The notes: generated by a model from the letters alone, not told the origin. Positions 1 through 10,320 are shown, counted from the first letter of the stretch. The stretch: DNA of 64,000 bases from Bactericera cockerelli (GCA_024516035.1 CM044962.1:6314608-6378607); one strand, 5' to 3'. Made by a program: numbers and translations.

Positions 1-360
1 AGAATAGTAAATAACATCATATTTATCTATTCTATTCTATTGCCGGCCTAGGGATGAAATAGAATAGAATAGTCAATAACATCATATTTATCTATTTCTA
101 TTGCCGGCCTGGGGATGAAATGGAATAGAATAGTTAATAACATCATATTTATCTATTTTATTCTATTGCCGGACTGGGGATGAAGTGGAATAGAATAGTC
201 AATAACATCATATTTATCTATTTTATTCTATTGCCGGACTGGGGATGAAATGGAATAGAATAGTTAATAACATCATATCTATCTATTCTATTCTATTGCC
301 GGCCTGGGGATGAAATGGAATAGAATAGTTAATAACATTATATTTATGTATTCTATTCGA
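1..360. repeat. 60-bp tandem repeat, about 6 units
   Basis: Units carry AATAACATCATATTTATC and TTGCCGGCCTGGGGATGAA and recur every 60 or so bases, with few differences. The array runs off the left edge. Confidence 0.9.
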
Positions 361-740
361 TTCGATTCGATTCTCTTCTATTCTATATTTGTGAAGGAAG
401 AAAAATTGTCATCATATTTGTGAAGTAAGAAGAAATATGGATTTTGGAATATCAGGAAATTTTGGAGATTCGTAATGCTGAGAGCTGAGATATCGACTAC
501 AGTTGTGACACAATAACACAATGCAACTATATACGTGGCTACGAAATAAAAAAGGCTGTGAAATACTCACCTTATAAAGAAAAAGCCTACTATGATCTCA
601 TGATGGTTGATCGCACTTATAAATATGTGCCTCAGAAAGAGACAACTTTTCAAACACAACAACACAAGAACTACATTTCTATTTTTCATTAAGATAAGTG
701 TAAGCCATGAAGCGACTCACAACCTATTCGTGATTATGTC
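361..740. other. GMPR intron or flank, no gene seen
   Basis: AT-rich. It holds fragments of two interspersed repeats: AGGCTGTGAAATACTCA near 555, and ATGATGGTTGATCGCAC near 600, the latter shared with 23560. Confidence 0.5.
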
Positions 741-810
741 CGCTCCGGGATTCGAACCGGGACCTACCGCATGCTAGGCGAGCGCCACACCACTGAGCCA
801 TCACTACTTG
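727..810 (-). mobile_element. tRNA-Ala-like SINE head fragment
   Basis: On the minus strand it has A-box-like TGGCTCAGTGG, an AGC-centred anticodon region and B-box GGTTCGAATCC. No acceptor stem closes, so it is read as a SINE remnant, not a tRNA gene. Confidence 0.55.
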
Positions 811-1020
811 TCCCGGTAGCTCAGTGGTAAAAGCGGCACTGTGTGAATCCAGAGATTCCAGAGGTCGTGGGTTCGAAACCCAGCCGGGACATGACATGTT
901 ATCCTCCCATTTGGGATTTTTACCACATAATAATATGTCTTGGGCTTACTGCTGGAATAATGGGACTAAATAGTCTTAATTGGGCAGTATAAATAAGGCG
1001 ATATTATTATTATTATTATT
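811..1020 (+). mobile_element. SINE-A (tRNA-derived), full copy
   Basis: tRNA-like head TCCCGGTAGCTCAGTGG, B-box GGTTCGAAACC, body with GACAAGTTATCCTCCC (here ATGTTATCC) and GGGCAGTATAAATAAGG, and a TTA/ATT tail. The tail touches the GMPR exon 2 donor. Family members: 12735, 15648, 16053, 36029, 36268, 37677, 45433, 48592, 52120, 56553, 58567, 63427. Confidence 0.85.
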
Positions 1021-1026
1021 ACTTAC

Positions 1027-1284
1027 AATGATCACGTGCTTCGGGAACGTTTCCCGCGTCTGGCGCACGAAATCGACAAACGTCTGCGTGTAGCCGTTGG
1101 CAACGTCGAGACAGATGTACTCGATGTCCGGCAACGCTGTCAGAATTTCCTTCAGGGTGGCGAGGTCTTTCGCCGTGATGCCGGAACTGACGGCAACGTT
1201 CTTGAGAACGGTGGGATTGGCGGCGGCAAAAGCTTTCCAGTCGTCGAGCGAGTAGTACTTGTGAATTGTTGTGAAGAGGCCGTG
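1027..1284 (-). CDS. GMPR: GMP reductase exon 2
   Basis: 258 nt, phase 0 at both ends. The acceptor is CCCATTTTTAG and the donor is GTAAGT at 1026-1021. It encodes [12 protein letters not shown] through ICLDVANGY to a C-terminal KHVII. The donor touches the TTA-rich tail of a SINE (811-1020), so intron sequence directly after GTAAGT is SINE tail. Confidence 0.93.
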
Positions 1285-2475
1285 CTAAAAATGGGCAGGA
1301 AAATTGATTCGTTTTATTTTTTTAAAGCACGAATTTTCGTCGAATGCTTAGGCTGGTATGAAGAGATGATTTTGTTATCCCTATAGGGTTCACTGTAGGG
1401 TGGTCCCGAGCTTGCTATAGGCTATAGGGAATACTTCGACCTTGACAATTATTTATTAAAGAAACATCTGATTGCGCACATGCGCACAGACGCTTTAGAA
1501 AAACGTCTCTGAATAACAAAATCAGCTGAAGGCACAATTACCCAGGCATACAGCTGGAGGTTTGATGGTCTCCAGCCAACTTTATTTCTAAGTTGGTTCG
1601 TCCTGAACCACATATTTCTAAAACCGTGTCCTGAACCAGAAAGTGCTGTGTCCCTCTGCTATCGATTCGTCACTCACTTTGGCCAATTGTTTCGCCATCT
1701 CGAACGTGCCCACCGTGTCCATGTTGGAAGCAATGATGGGCACCCCCTGGTACGTTTTCCGTGAGTTGCGGAACGTGAAACTGCGCGTGATGTCGACCTC
1801 GGAGCGGGACTTTAGGGTGCTCCGCTTGGGCCGCAACATTTTTTAAAAATCGATTTTTTAAGAAGCGATTTTTTAAGAATCGATTTTTTAGGAATCGATT
1901 TTTTAAGAATCGATTTTTTAAGAAGCGATTTTTAAGAAGCGATTTTTAAGAAGCGATTTTTTAAGAAGCGATTTTTTAGGAATCGATTTTTTAAGAAGCG
2001 ATTTTTTAAGAATCGATTTTTAAATTCAAAAGAATCAATCGATTCTGGAAAAGTAGGCAAAATCTTTGAAATGAAAAATTCTATAAAATTAAGACTGAGG
2101 GCGGAATTAATAGACAACATCAATAACTTAAGTCGTTGGTAAGTGTCGGTTTTCGCTATCTTACATAGTACGCAATCCGTGACTTAGCGCCACAGAGGTA
2201 TTGCAAAAACGTCTATTAATTACGAGAAAGTGCTGTGTCCCTCTATGGTCGATTTGCTCACTTACTTTGGCCAATTGTTTCGCCATCTCAAACGTGCCCA
2301 CCGTGTCCATGTTGGAGGCAATGATGGGCACTCCCTGGTACGTTTTCCGTGAGTTGCGGAACGAGAAACTGCGCGTGATGTCGACCTCGGAGCGGGACTT
2401 TAGGGTGCTCCGCTTGGGCCGCAACATGACGTCCTTGAAGTCGAGTTTGACGTCGTTGATGATTTTCTGCGCCAT
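1027..2475 (-). CDS. GMPR: GMP reductase, 5' part (2 coding exons, partial)
   Basis: GMP reductase converts GMP to IMP and ammonia with NADPH in the cytosol, as part of purine salvage. Exons on the minus strand are 2475-2266 (ATG at 2475-2473, 70 codons) and 1284-1027 (86 codons). Both introns bordering exon 2 are phase 0, with donors GTAAGT and acceptor TTTTTAG. Exon 1 reads [18 protein letters not shown] and ends KQLAK. Exon 2 starts [12 protein letters not shown], which holds the conserved Lys of the family, and contains ICLDVANGY. The match to animal GMPR is close in length and register. The rest of the protein (about 190 residues of a usual 345, including the catalytic Cys loop) would lie beyond the window start. 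An alternative reading as IMP dehydrogenase is excluded because no CBS domain precedes these motifs and the N-terminus is GMPR-like. Confidence 0.93.
1340..1560 (-). mobile_element. inverted-repeat DNA element N, truncated copy
   Basis: Shares GGGTTCACTGTAGGGTGG, TTCGACCTTGACAATTAT and CGCACATGCGCA with copies at 43627 and 49834, in the opposite orientation. Ends resemble AGGCTGGTATG. One terminus is lost. Confidence 0.6.
1637..1840 (-). pseudogene. truncated duplicate of GMP reductase exon 1
   Basis: This repeats GMPR exon 1 from codon 16 ([11 protein letters not shown]) to the end (KQLAK), plus about 40 nt of the following intron. It lies downstream of the true exon 1 and upstream of exon 2, on the same strand. 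Over the shared coding part I count about four base differences; only one changes a residue (Ser to Thr in RSFTF). The donor is kept as GTGAGT. At its 5' end the copy stops abruptly at an array of 15-bp AT-rich repeats, and the first 15 codons are missing. No splice acceptor is visible before it, so it could be used only as an alternative first exon starting at Met16. It is probably a non-functional duplicate, but the donor and frame are intact. Confidence 0.85.
1847..2093. repeat. 15-bp AT-rich satellite (AATCGATTTTTTAAG type)
   Basis: Alternating units AATCGATTTTTTAAG and AAGCGATTTTTTAAG, followed by a unique tail with CAATCGATTCTGGAAAAG and TAGGCA. The same array plus tail occurs at 19826-20265. 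Confidence 0.9.
2097..2222. mobile_element. MITE M (GGGCGAAATTAATAGAC ends)
   Basis: Starts GGGCGGAATTAATAGAC and ends CGTCTATTAATT. It contains GTCGGTTTTCGCTATCTTAC and CGCCACAGAGGTATT. Full copy 33389-33598, partial copy 24513-24600. It lies in GMPR intron 1, about 40 bp from the donor. Confidence 0.7.
2266..2475 (-). CDS. GMPR: GMP reductase exon 1
   Basis: Starts at the ATG on 2475-2473 and ends at a GTAAGT donor (2265-2260) after KQLAK. It encodes 70 residues, including [19 protein letters not shown]. Reading past the donor soon enters an inserted inverted-repeat element (2097-2222), so the longer open frame is not protein. Confidence 0.93.
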
Positions 2476-2574
2476 GACGATTTGATGTTTCGGCTCAACT
2501 GAGAGCGGACCTCAAATGGACCTCCTGGGGATGACAAGAATTTTTTTTTGTGCATAAGAAATATAATAATAATA

Positions 2575-2742
2575 ATAATTCCGAAGTGCAATCATGTGCT
2601 ATCCTGGGTACAGCCCACATTCTCAGAAAGTTTGGTGTATAATTGAAAGCGATTTAGCTAACATCCAAAGAATATGGTTTATTCTCGATGTTAGTAATTT
2701 GTATTGTACGGATAAAAAATAAATTATCTTGCGTTGTATGCC

Positions 2743-2802
<60 letters not shown>

Positions 2803-2960
2803 TAAGAAGTTCAATCCTGTGTCATTCTGGGGACGGCGCATATCCTGCGAAAGTTTGGAGTTTGAATTTGAATGCAGTCTTACATGTTAACGTCTAAGGA
2901 ATATGGTATATTCCTTATTCCAGATATTAATGTATCTTATACTAATAAAAAAATCACAAA
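2575..2960. repeat. two diverged direct copies around a (TAA)n tract
   Basis: Copies at 2580-2745 and 2803-2960 share GAAGTGCAATC/GAAGTTCAATC, GAAAGTTTGG and an AAGGAATATGGT-like stretch. A long TAA microsatellite (2744-2800) separates them. They lie upstream of the GMPR start codon; no promoter motif was recognised. Confidence 0.6.
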
Positions 2961-3385
2961 ATACATCAAAAAGGTAAACTAAAAAAATACAATAAAATAG
3001 AAAATTGCGAAATAACCCAAACATGTCAAATAAGCTGTCAAAAATAAATAAAATAAAACAAAAATAAATAAATATTAAAATCCTATAATTATAAGACCAT
3101 TGGAAAGTATAAAAATAAGCTGAGACATCCTTGATGTCGCATGACGTCATGTTGCGAACTTATTTATTTTTTGCAAATAAAATTATTATTATTTTAAAAA
3201 CATTCAAGACCCATCAAATTTCAAGATGATTTCATCATGCACGAAAAATAAATTGAACAAATCAAACCAGCGACCTTGCCGACTGAGCTACTGAGGTAGG
3301 TTAGTACGACCTAAATTATTAATTACATTTTATTAAATCATGATGAATGTGATGATTAGTCGTCTATTGATTACGCCTTATTATT

Positions 3386-3706
3386 ATAGACATGTTAGAG
3401 TTCCACAAGAGAAGCACCATAATTCTCACATCGACCTCTATTTAGATCTATTGTGACCAGTTGATTCTAATTCTGCTGTACGTCCTGATTTGAAGTAGTC
3501 AGGACGGGGGTTTTACCCTCCATTCGCTGGGAATCGTACAAGCTACCCACATTAACCTCACCCAGCCTGGGTAGGGCCGAAAATGCCAGCCTCACGTGTT
3601 CGGATGGAACAGAATTTTCGTCGAAAAGTCTGCCCCAACCGGGAGTCGAACTCGGGAACTCTGGACTACGGGCAATAGTCACAACCATTACGCCATGGAG
3701 GCTGGC
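3386..3706 (-). mobile_element. SINE-C (tRNA-derived), with 3' tail
   Basis: On the minus strand: GCCTCCATGGCGTAATGG head, GAGTTCGACTCCCGG B-box, body GAGGTTAATGTGGGTAGC and GGAGGGTAAAACCCCCGTCC, then the AGATCTAAATAGAGGTCG tail. Other copies: 8723, 12380, 15772, 32740, 46896, 52382, 57605. Confidence 0.85.
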
Positions 3707-3709
3707 CGA

Positions 3710-4210
3710 TTACGCCTTAAGTCTTAGTAGTAGAAAAAGGGTGCAATTTTAATAGGAGTTTTTGGCTGCAACAGGGCTGATTCTGACTGGTTTAAAGGGA
3801 GTCTGAGTTTTCAACAGACCAGTCACTCAAAATTGTGTTTGAGCAATTACTTCTTTTGTAATAGAATATAATTAACCTTGCTTAAACTGCTGAGGTTAAA
3901 ACTATAAAAAGTCCTCTTTATTTAGAAGTCCATTAAGGTCATTAGAACAAATTACATTTTTTTCATGGTTTTTCGAAACGAAAGTCTCATTTTGTTTTTT
4001 GATTGTTTTTTAATAATTAATAGTTATGTAGGTAGGTAACCTTTTTAAAATGAAAGTTAACCTATTATGATTTATGAACAACAATCTTGATAATTGGTAT
4101 AATCATAGTACAAAAGCCTCATCAAGCCCTTGGTTCACAGGAAATGTGCCAAGTATGGCCGCCACATTGCCTCTTTGACGGCGATTTGCGAGACCATATC
4201 TTGATAACTT
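3710..4210. other. non-coding, nothing recognised
   Basis: AT-rich sequence with no long open frame and no family I can name. Confidence 0.5.
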
Positions 4211-4211
4211 A

Positions 4212-4310
4212 AACTGGCCTTACTAAATTTTTGTCATACTCGGGGCTCGAACTACCGACCTCCAGGTTACGAGTCCGCCGTCTTATCGATCGGGCCACAG
4301 AGGTTGCTTG
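4212..4310 (-). mobile_element. SINE-B fragment (tRNA-derived)
   Basis: Minus strand: AACCTGGAGGTCGGTAGTTC in place of the family's GGAGGTCGGTGGTTCAAGTC. Family head is CCGACCTCAGTAGCTTGATC. Other copies: 11582, 13693, 28917, 33166, 35147, 35395, 40136, 44993, 55735, 63180. Confidence 0.7.
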
Positions 4311-5400
4311 ATTTATTTATTATTAGACGCGTCGGCTAGGTCTGCGGCGCAGGTGAGTTTATACAGGCATGGCCGGCGTTAATTTGATAGTAAAATATTA
4401 AGTAGTTTTAATATTCAAAACTCTTAGAAGCCCTTCAAAGCTTAGGAGAAGTACCTTTGTATAAATGTTTCTTTATAGAAAAAATAAGTAAATAAACTAT
4501 TTAAAAAAAAAAAAAAAAAAAAAAAAATCTACAACTTACCCTGATTTATTCAATTTTGTCCAATATTGTCAGTTCATAAAAACACAAAACTGATGTGTCA
4601 GGCCCGAAAACTGTCCTTGCAAATCAGATTAACTTAAAGATGTAATAATTTAATGACTGATTCACTGATCACAAAATAATCAGAAGTATTTGGATTATTT
4701 TTTGCTTAACTTCTTCAACTGTTTAACAAATTTAAAATAATTATAACAAAAACTGTAACAACTGCCCAAATTCTGAAATGGCCCAAAAAGGTTGACAATT
4801 ATGTAATATTAATTTTATTTATTTTTTAGATAGTAAAATAAAAAAAATCGAATTAAATAAAAATCACTTAAATAGGTATTTCTTTTAAATCCGTATTGAC
4901 TTGTTGTTATCAATTTTATTTACTAACTAGGCAACTTACCTATAACCCTAATAAATAAAAGGAAAGTAAAATTTATACCTACTAAAGGCCTCAATTACAA
5001 TTTATAATCTGACTGATAATAGTGATAACGCAGAAAATTCTATAATGAAATTAGTCTGGCTGGGGACTATAAACAGAGAATAGACCAGCAGTCTGGCTGG
5101 GGGACTTTAAAGAAGGAGACTATAAAGAAGAAAATTATATTTGTAAACAATTTTTTTATTTATATTTAATTCTCGATTTCTGTACACACAAGGGACCCTG
5201 AGATTGTGAATGGTTTGAAATGACTGACTCAGCTGTCTGTATGTCTCTGTACGTCGTCTCAGTAGATAACAAGCAAAACCTTGATCTAGGGTTTGGCACC
5301 AGTTAGCTGTCAGTTGTCATTACCGGTATAAACCAGGGGTCAGCAAACTGTGTTGGTTCTGTCGTTGAAAACTTAATGCGGCCTCAATTGAAGAGACACA
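4311..5400. other. non-coding, AT-rich, poly-A tract
   Basis: Contains a 27-base A run (4501-4527) after an AATAAGTAAATAAAC tail and a segment with AGTCTGGCTGGGGGAC (5090) shared with 23410. No gene seen. Confidence 0.5.
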
Positions 5401-5405
5401 AACAA

Positions 5406-5605
5406 TTTATTTTATTTATTTAGAAACTCTTTGTTAGTAGAACATAATTATATATACAGACAAATAATGGTAAAAATTAAATATAAAAATTGACGATATT
5501 AATAATATAAACAGAAAAAAAAATAAACAAAATATATACACATGTCCTATCTAAAGGGCGGGGTTATTGCCTATGGCAATCTCTTCCACCCACCCAACAA
5601 TAATT
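5406..5605 (-). mobile_element. element H (LINE or SINE 3' end)
   Basis: Minus strand reads GGGTGGAAGAGATTGCC, AATAACCCCGCCCTTTAG and ends AATAAAGAGTTTCTAAATAA with an AAATA-type tail. Other copies: 9137, 9643, 13640, 34045, 39030, 45008, 46200, 49303. It looks like the 3' untranslated end of a non-LTR element; no coding part was found. Confidence 0.7.
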
Positions 5606-5739
5606 ATTGGCTGTGCTCTACTTGCAGCAAGAAGGCATGGCCCTACAACATGTAGTTTTCCTAACCTCACTCTACACCCGAGGCATTGCCTTACATCCTA
5701 CATCGCGACTATACCCAAGTAGTTAACATATATCTTGAG

Positions 5740-5805
5740 GCTACAGTAGCTCCTGTTTCATGGCTACTAAATAAAAACGGCTGTGAAACACTCATCTTAA
5801 AAAAA
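5740..5805 (+). mobile_element. element I fragment
   Basis: Contains CTCCTGTTTCATGGCTAC and GGCTGTGAAACACTCATC. Longer copies in the opposite orientation are at 44190-44350 and 59120-59310. Confidence 0.5.
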
Positions 5806-5817
5806 AAAAATCAACGG

Positions 5818-6025
5818 TGCACTGGTAGTCAAGTGCACGCGCTGGTCTGGTAATCCAGGTAGCGTATAGGGATCCGTTGGTTCAAATCCCACCAAGTGTA
5901 TAAATTTCCTCATTAATTTGAGTTTGTGACCTCATAATAATTAGACTTGGAGGGTTAGGTGGTAGTAAATGGTTTGAGCATTAACTTCACCTGGTGGTGG
6001 TTACCTTCCACTAAAGAGTGTTATT
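5818..6025 (+). mobile_element. SINE-E (tRNA-derived)
   Basis: Head CACTGGTAGTCAAGTG, CTGGTAATCCAGGTAGCG, B-box GGTTCAAATCC, body TTGAGTTTGTGACC and end CCACTAAAGAGTGTTATT. Other copies: 14033, 15165, 38110, 50612. Confidence 0.8.
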
Positions 6026-6239
6026 AAATTAAATTAAATGGAGACATTAGAATTGTATGATGTTAAATTAATTATTTGTAGATGTAAACTGACTTATCAC
6101 GGTAAAACGGGAAATTTGGGTTGACGCCCTGATTGATACCAAGTAATATACAGGTACCTACCTGACCTATCCCTAAAAATATATCTCACCCTTATTTCAA
6201 GGGTGCAATAGTTCTAAATAATGGACGCAGCACATAGAA

Positions 6240-6905
6240 ATTTCTTCTTTTTACTTTCCTTATCTTATAATAAGGAAAGTATTGTATTCGTCGAAAATTT
6301 GACCTACCCAGTTTTTCACATTTCTGGACGAATCATGGCCTCAGGATACCAAAAAAGTTGTTTTCAGCCATTGGTCCGTGCGTCTGTCTGTCTGTCTGTG
6401 TGTGTGTGTGAACAGGATATCTCAAGAACGGTAAAAGCTAGAGACTTGAAATTTGGTACACAAATTAATTTTATACACCAGACGAACCACGAAACTTTTG
6501 GTTGAAATCGGCCGCATTCTGCGGCCACAGGGCCGCAAATGCTAGCCGCAAGCGCCGCTTCTTTAAATTGGTTAAAGATACAAAAATTTTTAGAGAACAA
6601 CATTTTCTTAGATTAAAAAAATAATAGGGGTCTATTCTGATCATTTTTTTGATATCTTGAACTTTTTGGAACTCGGCCCCAATTTACCGGTATTTGGGGG
6701 GACCCGCTTTGACTAACTTTTTTATTATTCATCCTACATGGGGGTTGTGACATATCAAATTCAATGATTTTGAAGTGCTGATTACGAATTTGGCATTGGT
6801 TTTTAGTTATCTGTTACCGTTGAGTCACCAGTGGTGGAATTCGACTCCTTTTTGGGGGATAAGGAAAGTCGTGTGATGTTTACACCAGATTTTTTTTAGA
6901 ATAGA
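6240..6905 (+). mobile_element. element J (inverted-end DNA element)
   Basis: Begins ACTTTCCTTATCTTATAATA and ends AAGGAAAGTCGTGTGATG then TTTACACCAGA. The centre has CACGAAACTTTTGGTTGAAA. Copies: 25640-26155, 43420-43622 (minus, truncated), 56634-57300. Confidence 0.65.
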
Positions 6906-6926
6906 CCCCCAGGAATAATGTAATGT

Positions 6927-7244
6927 ATGAAGAGGAAATTTCCATTGATGGGAACAAATGAGTATCAAAGCGATTGTGTACTTTTATGTTGTGATGGTCG
7001 CAAGACAAAAGATGATGACCTGGAAATGATCAACGCCCTTCATTTTTGTAACAATTTATACAAAACCAATCCTTGTTCTAAAGAACTGTTCTTAAAAACA
7101 AGCAATTGTTGCGAGAAATGTTCAATCAATGAAACAATGTACCCATGTGTGCATTATATACCCATGCCTTTGATAAAAGAAGGACTGTCTGATGACATAA
7201 TAAAAGAAAAATTAACCCAAGCCTATGATAAAAGGTCTGTCTGA
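6927..7244 (+). CDS. 105-codon Cys-rich open frame of unknown origin
   Basis: I do not recognise this protein. It has nine Cys, among them a CLLC-like VLLCCDG and NCCEKCS, and ends IKEGLSDDIIKEKLTQ before a short tail. Directly after, about 50 bp are duplicated in tandem; the second copy continues LSDDTIKEKLTQDVVELKQK in another frame, which suggests that a longer frame was broken by the duplication. It lies inside an interspersed element, so it may be a remnant of a transposon-borne gene or fortuitous. Confidence 0.35.
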   Translation: MKRKFPLMGTNEYQSDCVLLCCDGRKTKDDDLEMINALHFCNNLYKTNPCSKELFLKTSNCCEKCSINETMYPCVHYIPMPLIKEGLSDDIIKEKLTQAYDKRSV

Positions 7245-7394
7245 TGACACAATAAAAGAAAAATTAACCCAAGACGTGGTTGAACTGAAACAAAAAACTT
7301 GGTCTAAGGTTTAGAGAAAAGAGACAGGACTGGCGGAGAACTTGGTAATTTTTTGGGGTGTTGCATGGAACAGAAGCCGTATTTTTCTTTATAA

Positions 7395-7545
7395 CCAAAG
7401 TGGATGCAAATGGAATAAAATGAACAAACTGGAAGCAAGTCAGTTTTCTTTCGGAAGAGGAAATTTTTCCTCTTCCTGCTTCCAGTTTGGTTAACCAAAA
7501 TGGAAGTAGAAAATTCTTGCTTCCAGTTCTTTTATAGGTTAAGTC
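7395..7545. repeat. element K (AACAAACTGGAAGCAAGTCA)
   Basis: AACCAAAGTGGATGCAAATG and AACAAACTGGAAGCAAGTCA, followed by GCTTCCAGTTTGGTTAACC in inverse order. Direct copies at 53115-53155 and 53285-53345. Confidence 0.55.
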
Positions 7546-7559
7546 CATTGTTTATTTTT

Positions 7560-7940
7560 AACAGTACCGAAACGCATTTTTCTTTCACGAATGTGGTGAA
7601 GTTGCCCTTGGAATAAAATGGAAATATCGAACCTGAAACTAAAAATTGTGACCCACTAAAAATTGTGAATAACACAAAGAAACACATTTATATATCATTA
7701 TTTGTTTCCTCTCTTTTCTTCCCGACTCTTAAGTAAGCCGGGCAAAGTTTCACGCTTAGTCAGATGTGCATGAATAGAAACCTCTAATTGGTAATCGAAC
7801 GCCCTTTTCCCTTGATGGCCATTTGTGATGTTACAACACCCAGAAATCTCGTAGTAAGTCATGACGATAACGTTGTCATGGCAACCGATATGTAAGCGTC
7901 ACAGGTTCTACTTTATCTTTGAGCTGTGAAGGAACCGCGC
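7560..7940. other. non-coding, nothing recognised
   Basis: No gene, RNA gene or clear repeat seen before the GA tract. Confidence 0.4.
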
Positions 7941-7987
7941 GAGAAAAGGGTGGAGAGAGGAGGAGGGGTGAGGGAGAGGGAGGGGGA

Positions 7988-8046
<59 letters not shown>

Positions 8047-8075
8047 GAAAGAAAGAGAGAGAGAGAGAGAGAGCG
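7940..8075. repeat. (GA)n microsatellite
   Basis: Purine-rich run of GA dinucleotides with GGAGG and GAAA interruptions. Confidence 0.95.
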
Positions 8076-8092
8076 GTTAAAATATTAAAAAA

Positions 8093-8292
8093 CTAGCGTC
8101 GATGGCGCGTTGAATGTAACGGTTCTCGTAGGATTACCGAAGCAACGTCCAGCGAGGTGAAGACTTCGTGATGCTGGCATTCCGGCCCAGCCCAGGCTGG
8201 GTGAGGTAAATGTGGGTAGCAGGTTTGTAAGTTTCCTGCGAATGGGAGGGTAAAACCCCCGTCGTGTATGACCATGCAGTTGAAAAAGGACG
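8093..8292 (+). mobile_element. SINE-D (5S rRNA-derived), diverged copy
   Basis: Reads AGCGTCGATGGCGCGTTGAA, then the shared body GAGGTAAATGTGGGTAGC and GGGAGGGTAAAACCCCCGTC. Young copies at 25110, 30584, 40987 and 54279. Confidence 0.7.
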
Positions 8293-8294
8293 TT

Positions 8295-8720
8295 AGACTC
8301 TAATAAAACAAACGAAATATTTGCTTACCCCGTGGGAAACCAGCAGAACAATACGGCGTGGCTTACGCCTCTTAATACAAATAATGATAATCAGTAGGTA
8401 TTTTTATTTATTTTCATATACATTTGAATTCCTATTACATCTCCATGAAGTACTGTTGTACTTACAAAGACACTCATGCAAGTAAGTTCTCGTGGGCAAT
8501 GAATCTGTTTCTTAGTCTGAGATAAAAAGAGCAGAAGAAATTGGTCTGAGATAAGAGTTGAGAGATTTATTTATGTGTACGAAAGTGATTAACACAAAAA
8601 TGATAACTTTCACTTCATTGTACAGTGTACAATTTTGACCCGTTGGGATCAGTACCTACCTCTGTACCTATTATTATCTGATCTGGTTGCAGGGTTTTCT
8701 GTGAAATGTCAAATAACACT
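8295..8720. other. non-coding, nothing recognised
   Basis: AT-rich spacer without gene signals. Confidence 0.4.
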
Positions 8721-8722
8721 GC

Positions 8723-9008
8723 GACCCAATTAGATCTATTGTAACCAGTTGATTCTATTTGGTTTTAACGTCCTGATTGCGATAGATATTGAGATAGATA
8801 GGCAGGACGGGGAAACACCCTCCATTCGCTGGGAATCGCTCCAGCTACCCACATTGACCTCACCCAGCCTGGGTAGGGCCGGAAATGCCAGCCTCACGTG
8901 TTTGGAGGGAACAGCATTTTCTTCGAAAAGTCTGCTCCAACCGGGGATCGAACTCGGCATGTCTGGACTACGGGCAGTGGTCACAACCATTACGCCACGG
9001 AGGCTGGC
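8723..9008 (-). mobile_element. SINE-C copy
   Basis: Minus strand: GCCTCCGTGGCGTAATGG head, GAGTTCGATCCCCGG B-box, body and GGTCACAATAGATCTAATTG end. Confidence 0.85.
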
Positions 9009-9136
9009 ACCTCTGTACGTACCTAACTCTGAGCATTGTATAGTACTGACCAGGTGGGCAATCAGGTTTCCGAACACACCTGTGTCTAGCTCGTGTTTTG
9101 GATCACGTCCAGAGTGAAACTCTGAATGTTATTATT

Positions 9137-9316
9137 ATTACAGTATTACACACTTTATTAGACAAAAAGACATAATGTACAGAACAAATTATTCTTATAA
9201 TAAATGAAAACAATATATACAATAAAAAGGGGGGGAAAAATATAAGTAGAATAAACATATGTTCTAACTAAAGGGCGGGGTTTTTGCCTATGGCATCTCT
9301 TCCACCCAACTCAATG
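9137..9316 (-). mobile_element. element H copy
   Basis: AAAGGGCGGGGTTTTTGCC and CTCTTCCACCCAAC, with an inverted AATAAAG-type end. Confidence 0.7.
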
Positions 9317-9398
9317 TAATTTTTTTTATTACTGTTTTTCATGCTTGCATAACAATATTAACCATGTGTAGCTGGGACAATATTAACCATGTGTAGCT

Positions 9399-9400
<2 letters not shown>

Positions 9401-9428
<28 letters not shown>
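9401..9428. repeat. poly-G run
   Basis: About 28 consecutive G after a 30-bp direct duplication with ACCATGTGTAGCTGGG. Confidence 0.9.
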
Positions 9429-9429
<1 letters not shown>

Positions 9430-9642
9430 TTGCCAATCTCGAGCATTGAGGGAGAGGTTGAACAATGTCGACTCAAAGTAGGTTTATACTCAAATAAATA
9501 AAGAGGTGCTTTGTTAAACTGTTGGCATAATGGGACTACCTGTCTTGCGCTGACAGTCTAAATAAAGCACTACTTATACTCATACTTATTTCTACCTATC
9601 TAACAAACTGTTGAATAATAATATATTTAAATTCACGTTTTA

Positions 9643-9832
9643 ATAAGGGTTGGGTGGAAGAGATTGCCATAGGCAATAACCCCGCCCTTTAGTTAGGACA
9701 TATGTCTATATTTTATTTATTTTTTTCTTGTTTATATTATTAATATTGTCAATTTTATATTTAATTTTTACCATTATTTGTCTGTATATATTATGTTCTA
9801 CTAATAAAGAGTTTCTAAATAAATAAATAAAT
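9643..9832 (+). mobile_element. element H copy
   Basis: GGGTTGGGTGGAAGAGATTG to AATAAAGAGTTTCTAAATAA and an (AAAT)n tail. Confidence 0.75.
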
Positions 9833-9834
9833 AA

Positions 9835-10320
9835 TAATGAAAAATATCTAGAGCTAAAATAAAATAGGTTCCTTACCGGAAAAAAAAACTTCTGGAGAAA
9901 ACTGGAACCGCCCGCGCGGGCAAAAAACTAGCACGCTGCCGGAAATTTATTTGGACAGGTACCGGCAAAAAAAAAAAACTGTAAAATATATTTTCACTGA
10001 CACAAAAAAAAATAAATAAACGAACTAGAAGTTAGATTATTTCGGCAAAAAAAACCTAACCTAGAATAAAATCCTTACCAAAAGTTTTTTCTGGCAAGAA
10101 GTAGGTATCCGCAAAAAAATAAAAGTCAACTGGAAATTCGTAATAGCAGAAATTAAAATAAATATTTTAGCAGATGCCGGTAAAAATTAAATGTAAATGA
10201 ACTGAAATACCGCGACCACAAACTCGGAGATGCAAAGAGGAATAACAAGGCATGTAGAATGTGTGAGCCTGTGAGCCAGACACGTTTCACTTCTGTTGAC
10301 TCTTCACAATATCCTACACA
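9835..10320. other. non-coding, nothing recognised
   Basis: AT-rich with repeated short CCGGAAAAAA or CCGGCAAAAA blocks. No gene seen. Confidence 0.4.

Larger units (their letters stand above)
6060..7320 (+). mobile_element. unclassified interspersed element, with element J nested
   Basis: Sequence at 6115-6235 and 6905-7020 matches a shorter, diverged copy at 15345-15640 (GGTTGACGCC, CCTAAAAATAT, GGAAATTTCCATTG, GTCGCAAGACAAAAG). Element J sits inside it at 6240-6905. Confidence 0.55.

Noticed and set aside
1036..1386. 116-codon plus-strand frame
   Set aside because: It is the opposite strand of GMPR exon 2, whose minus-strand protein match is clear.
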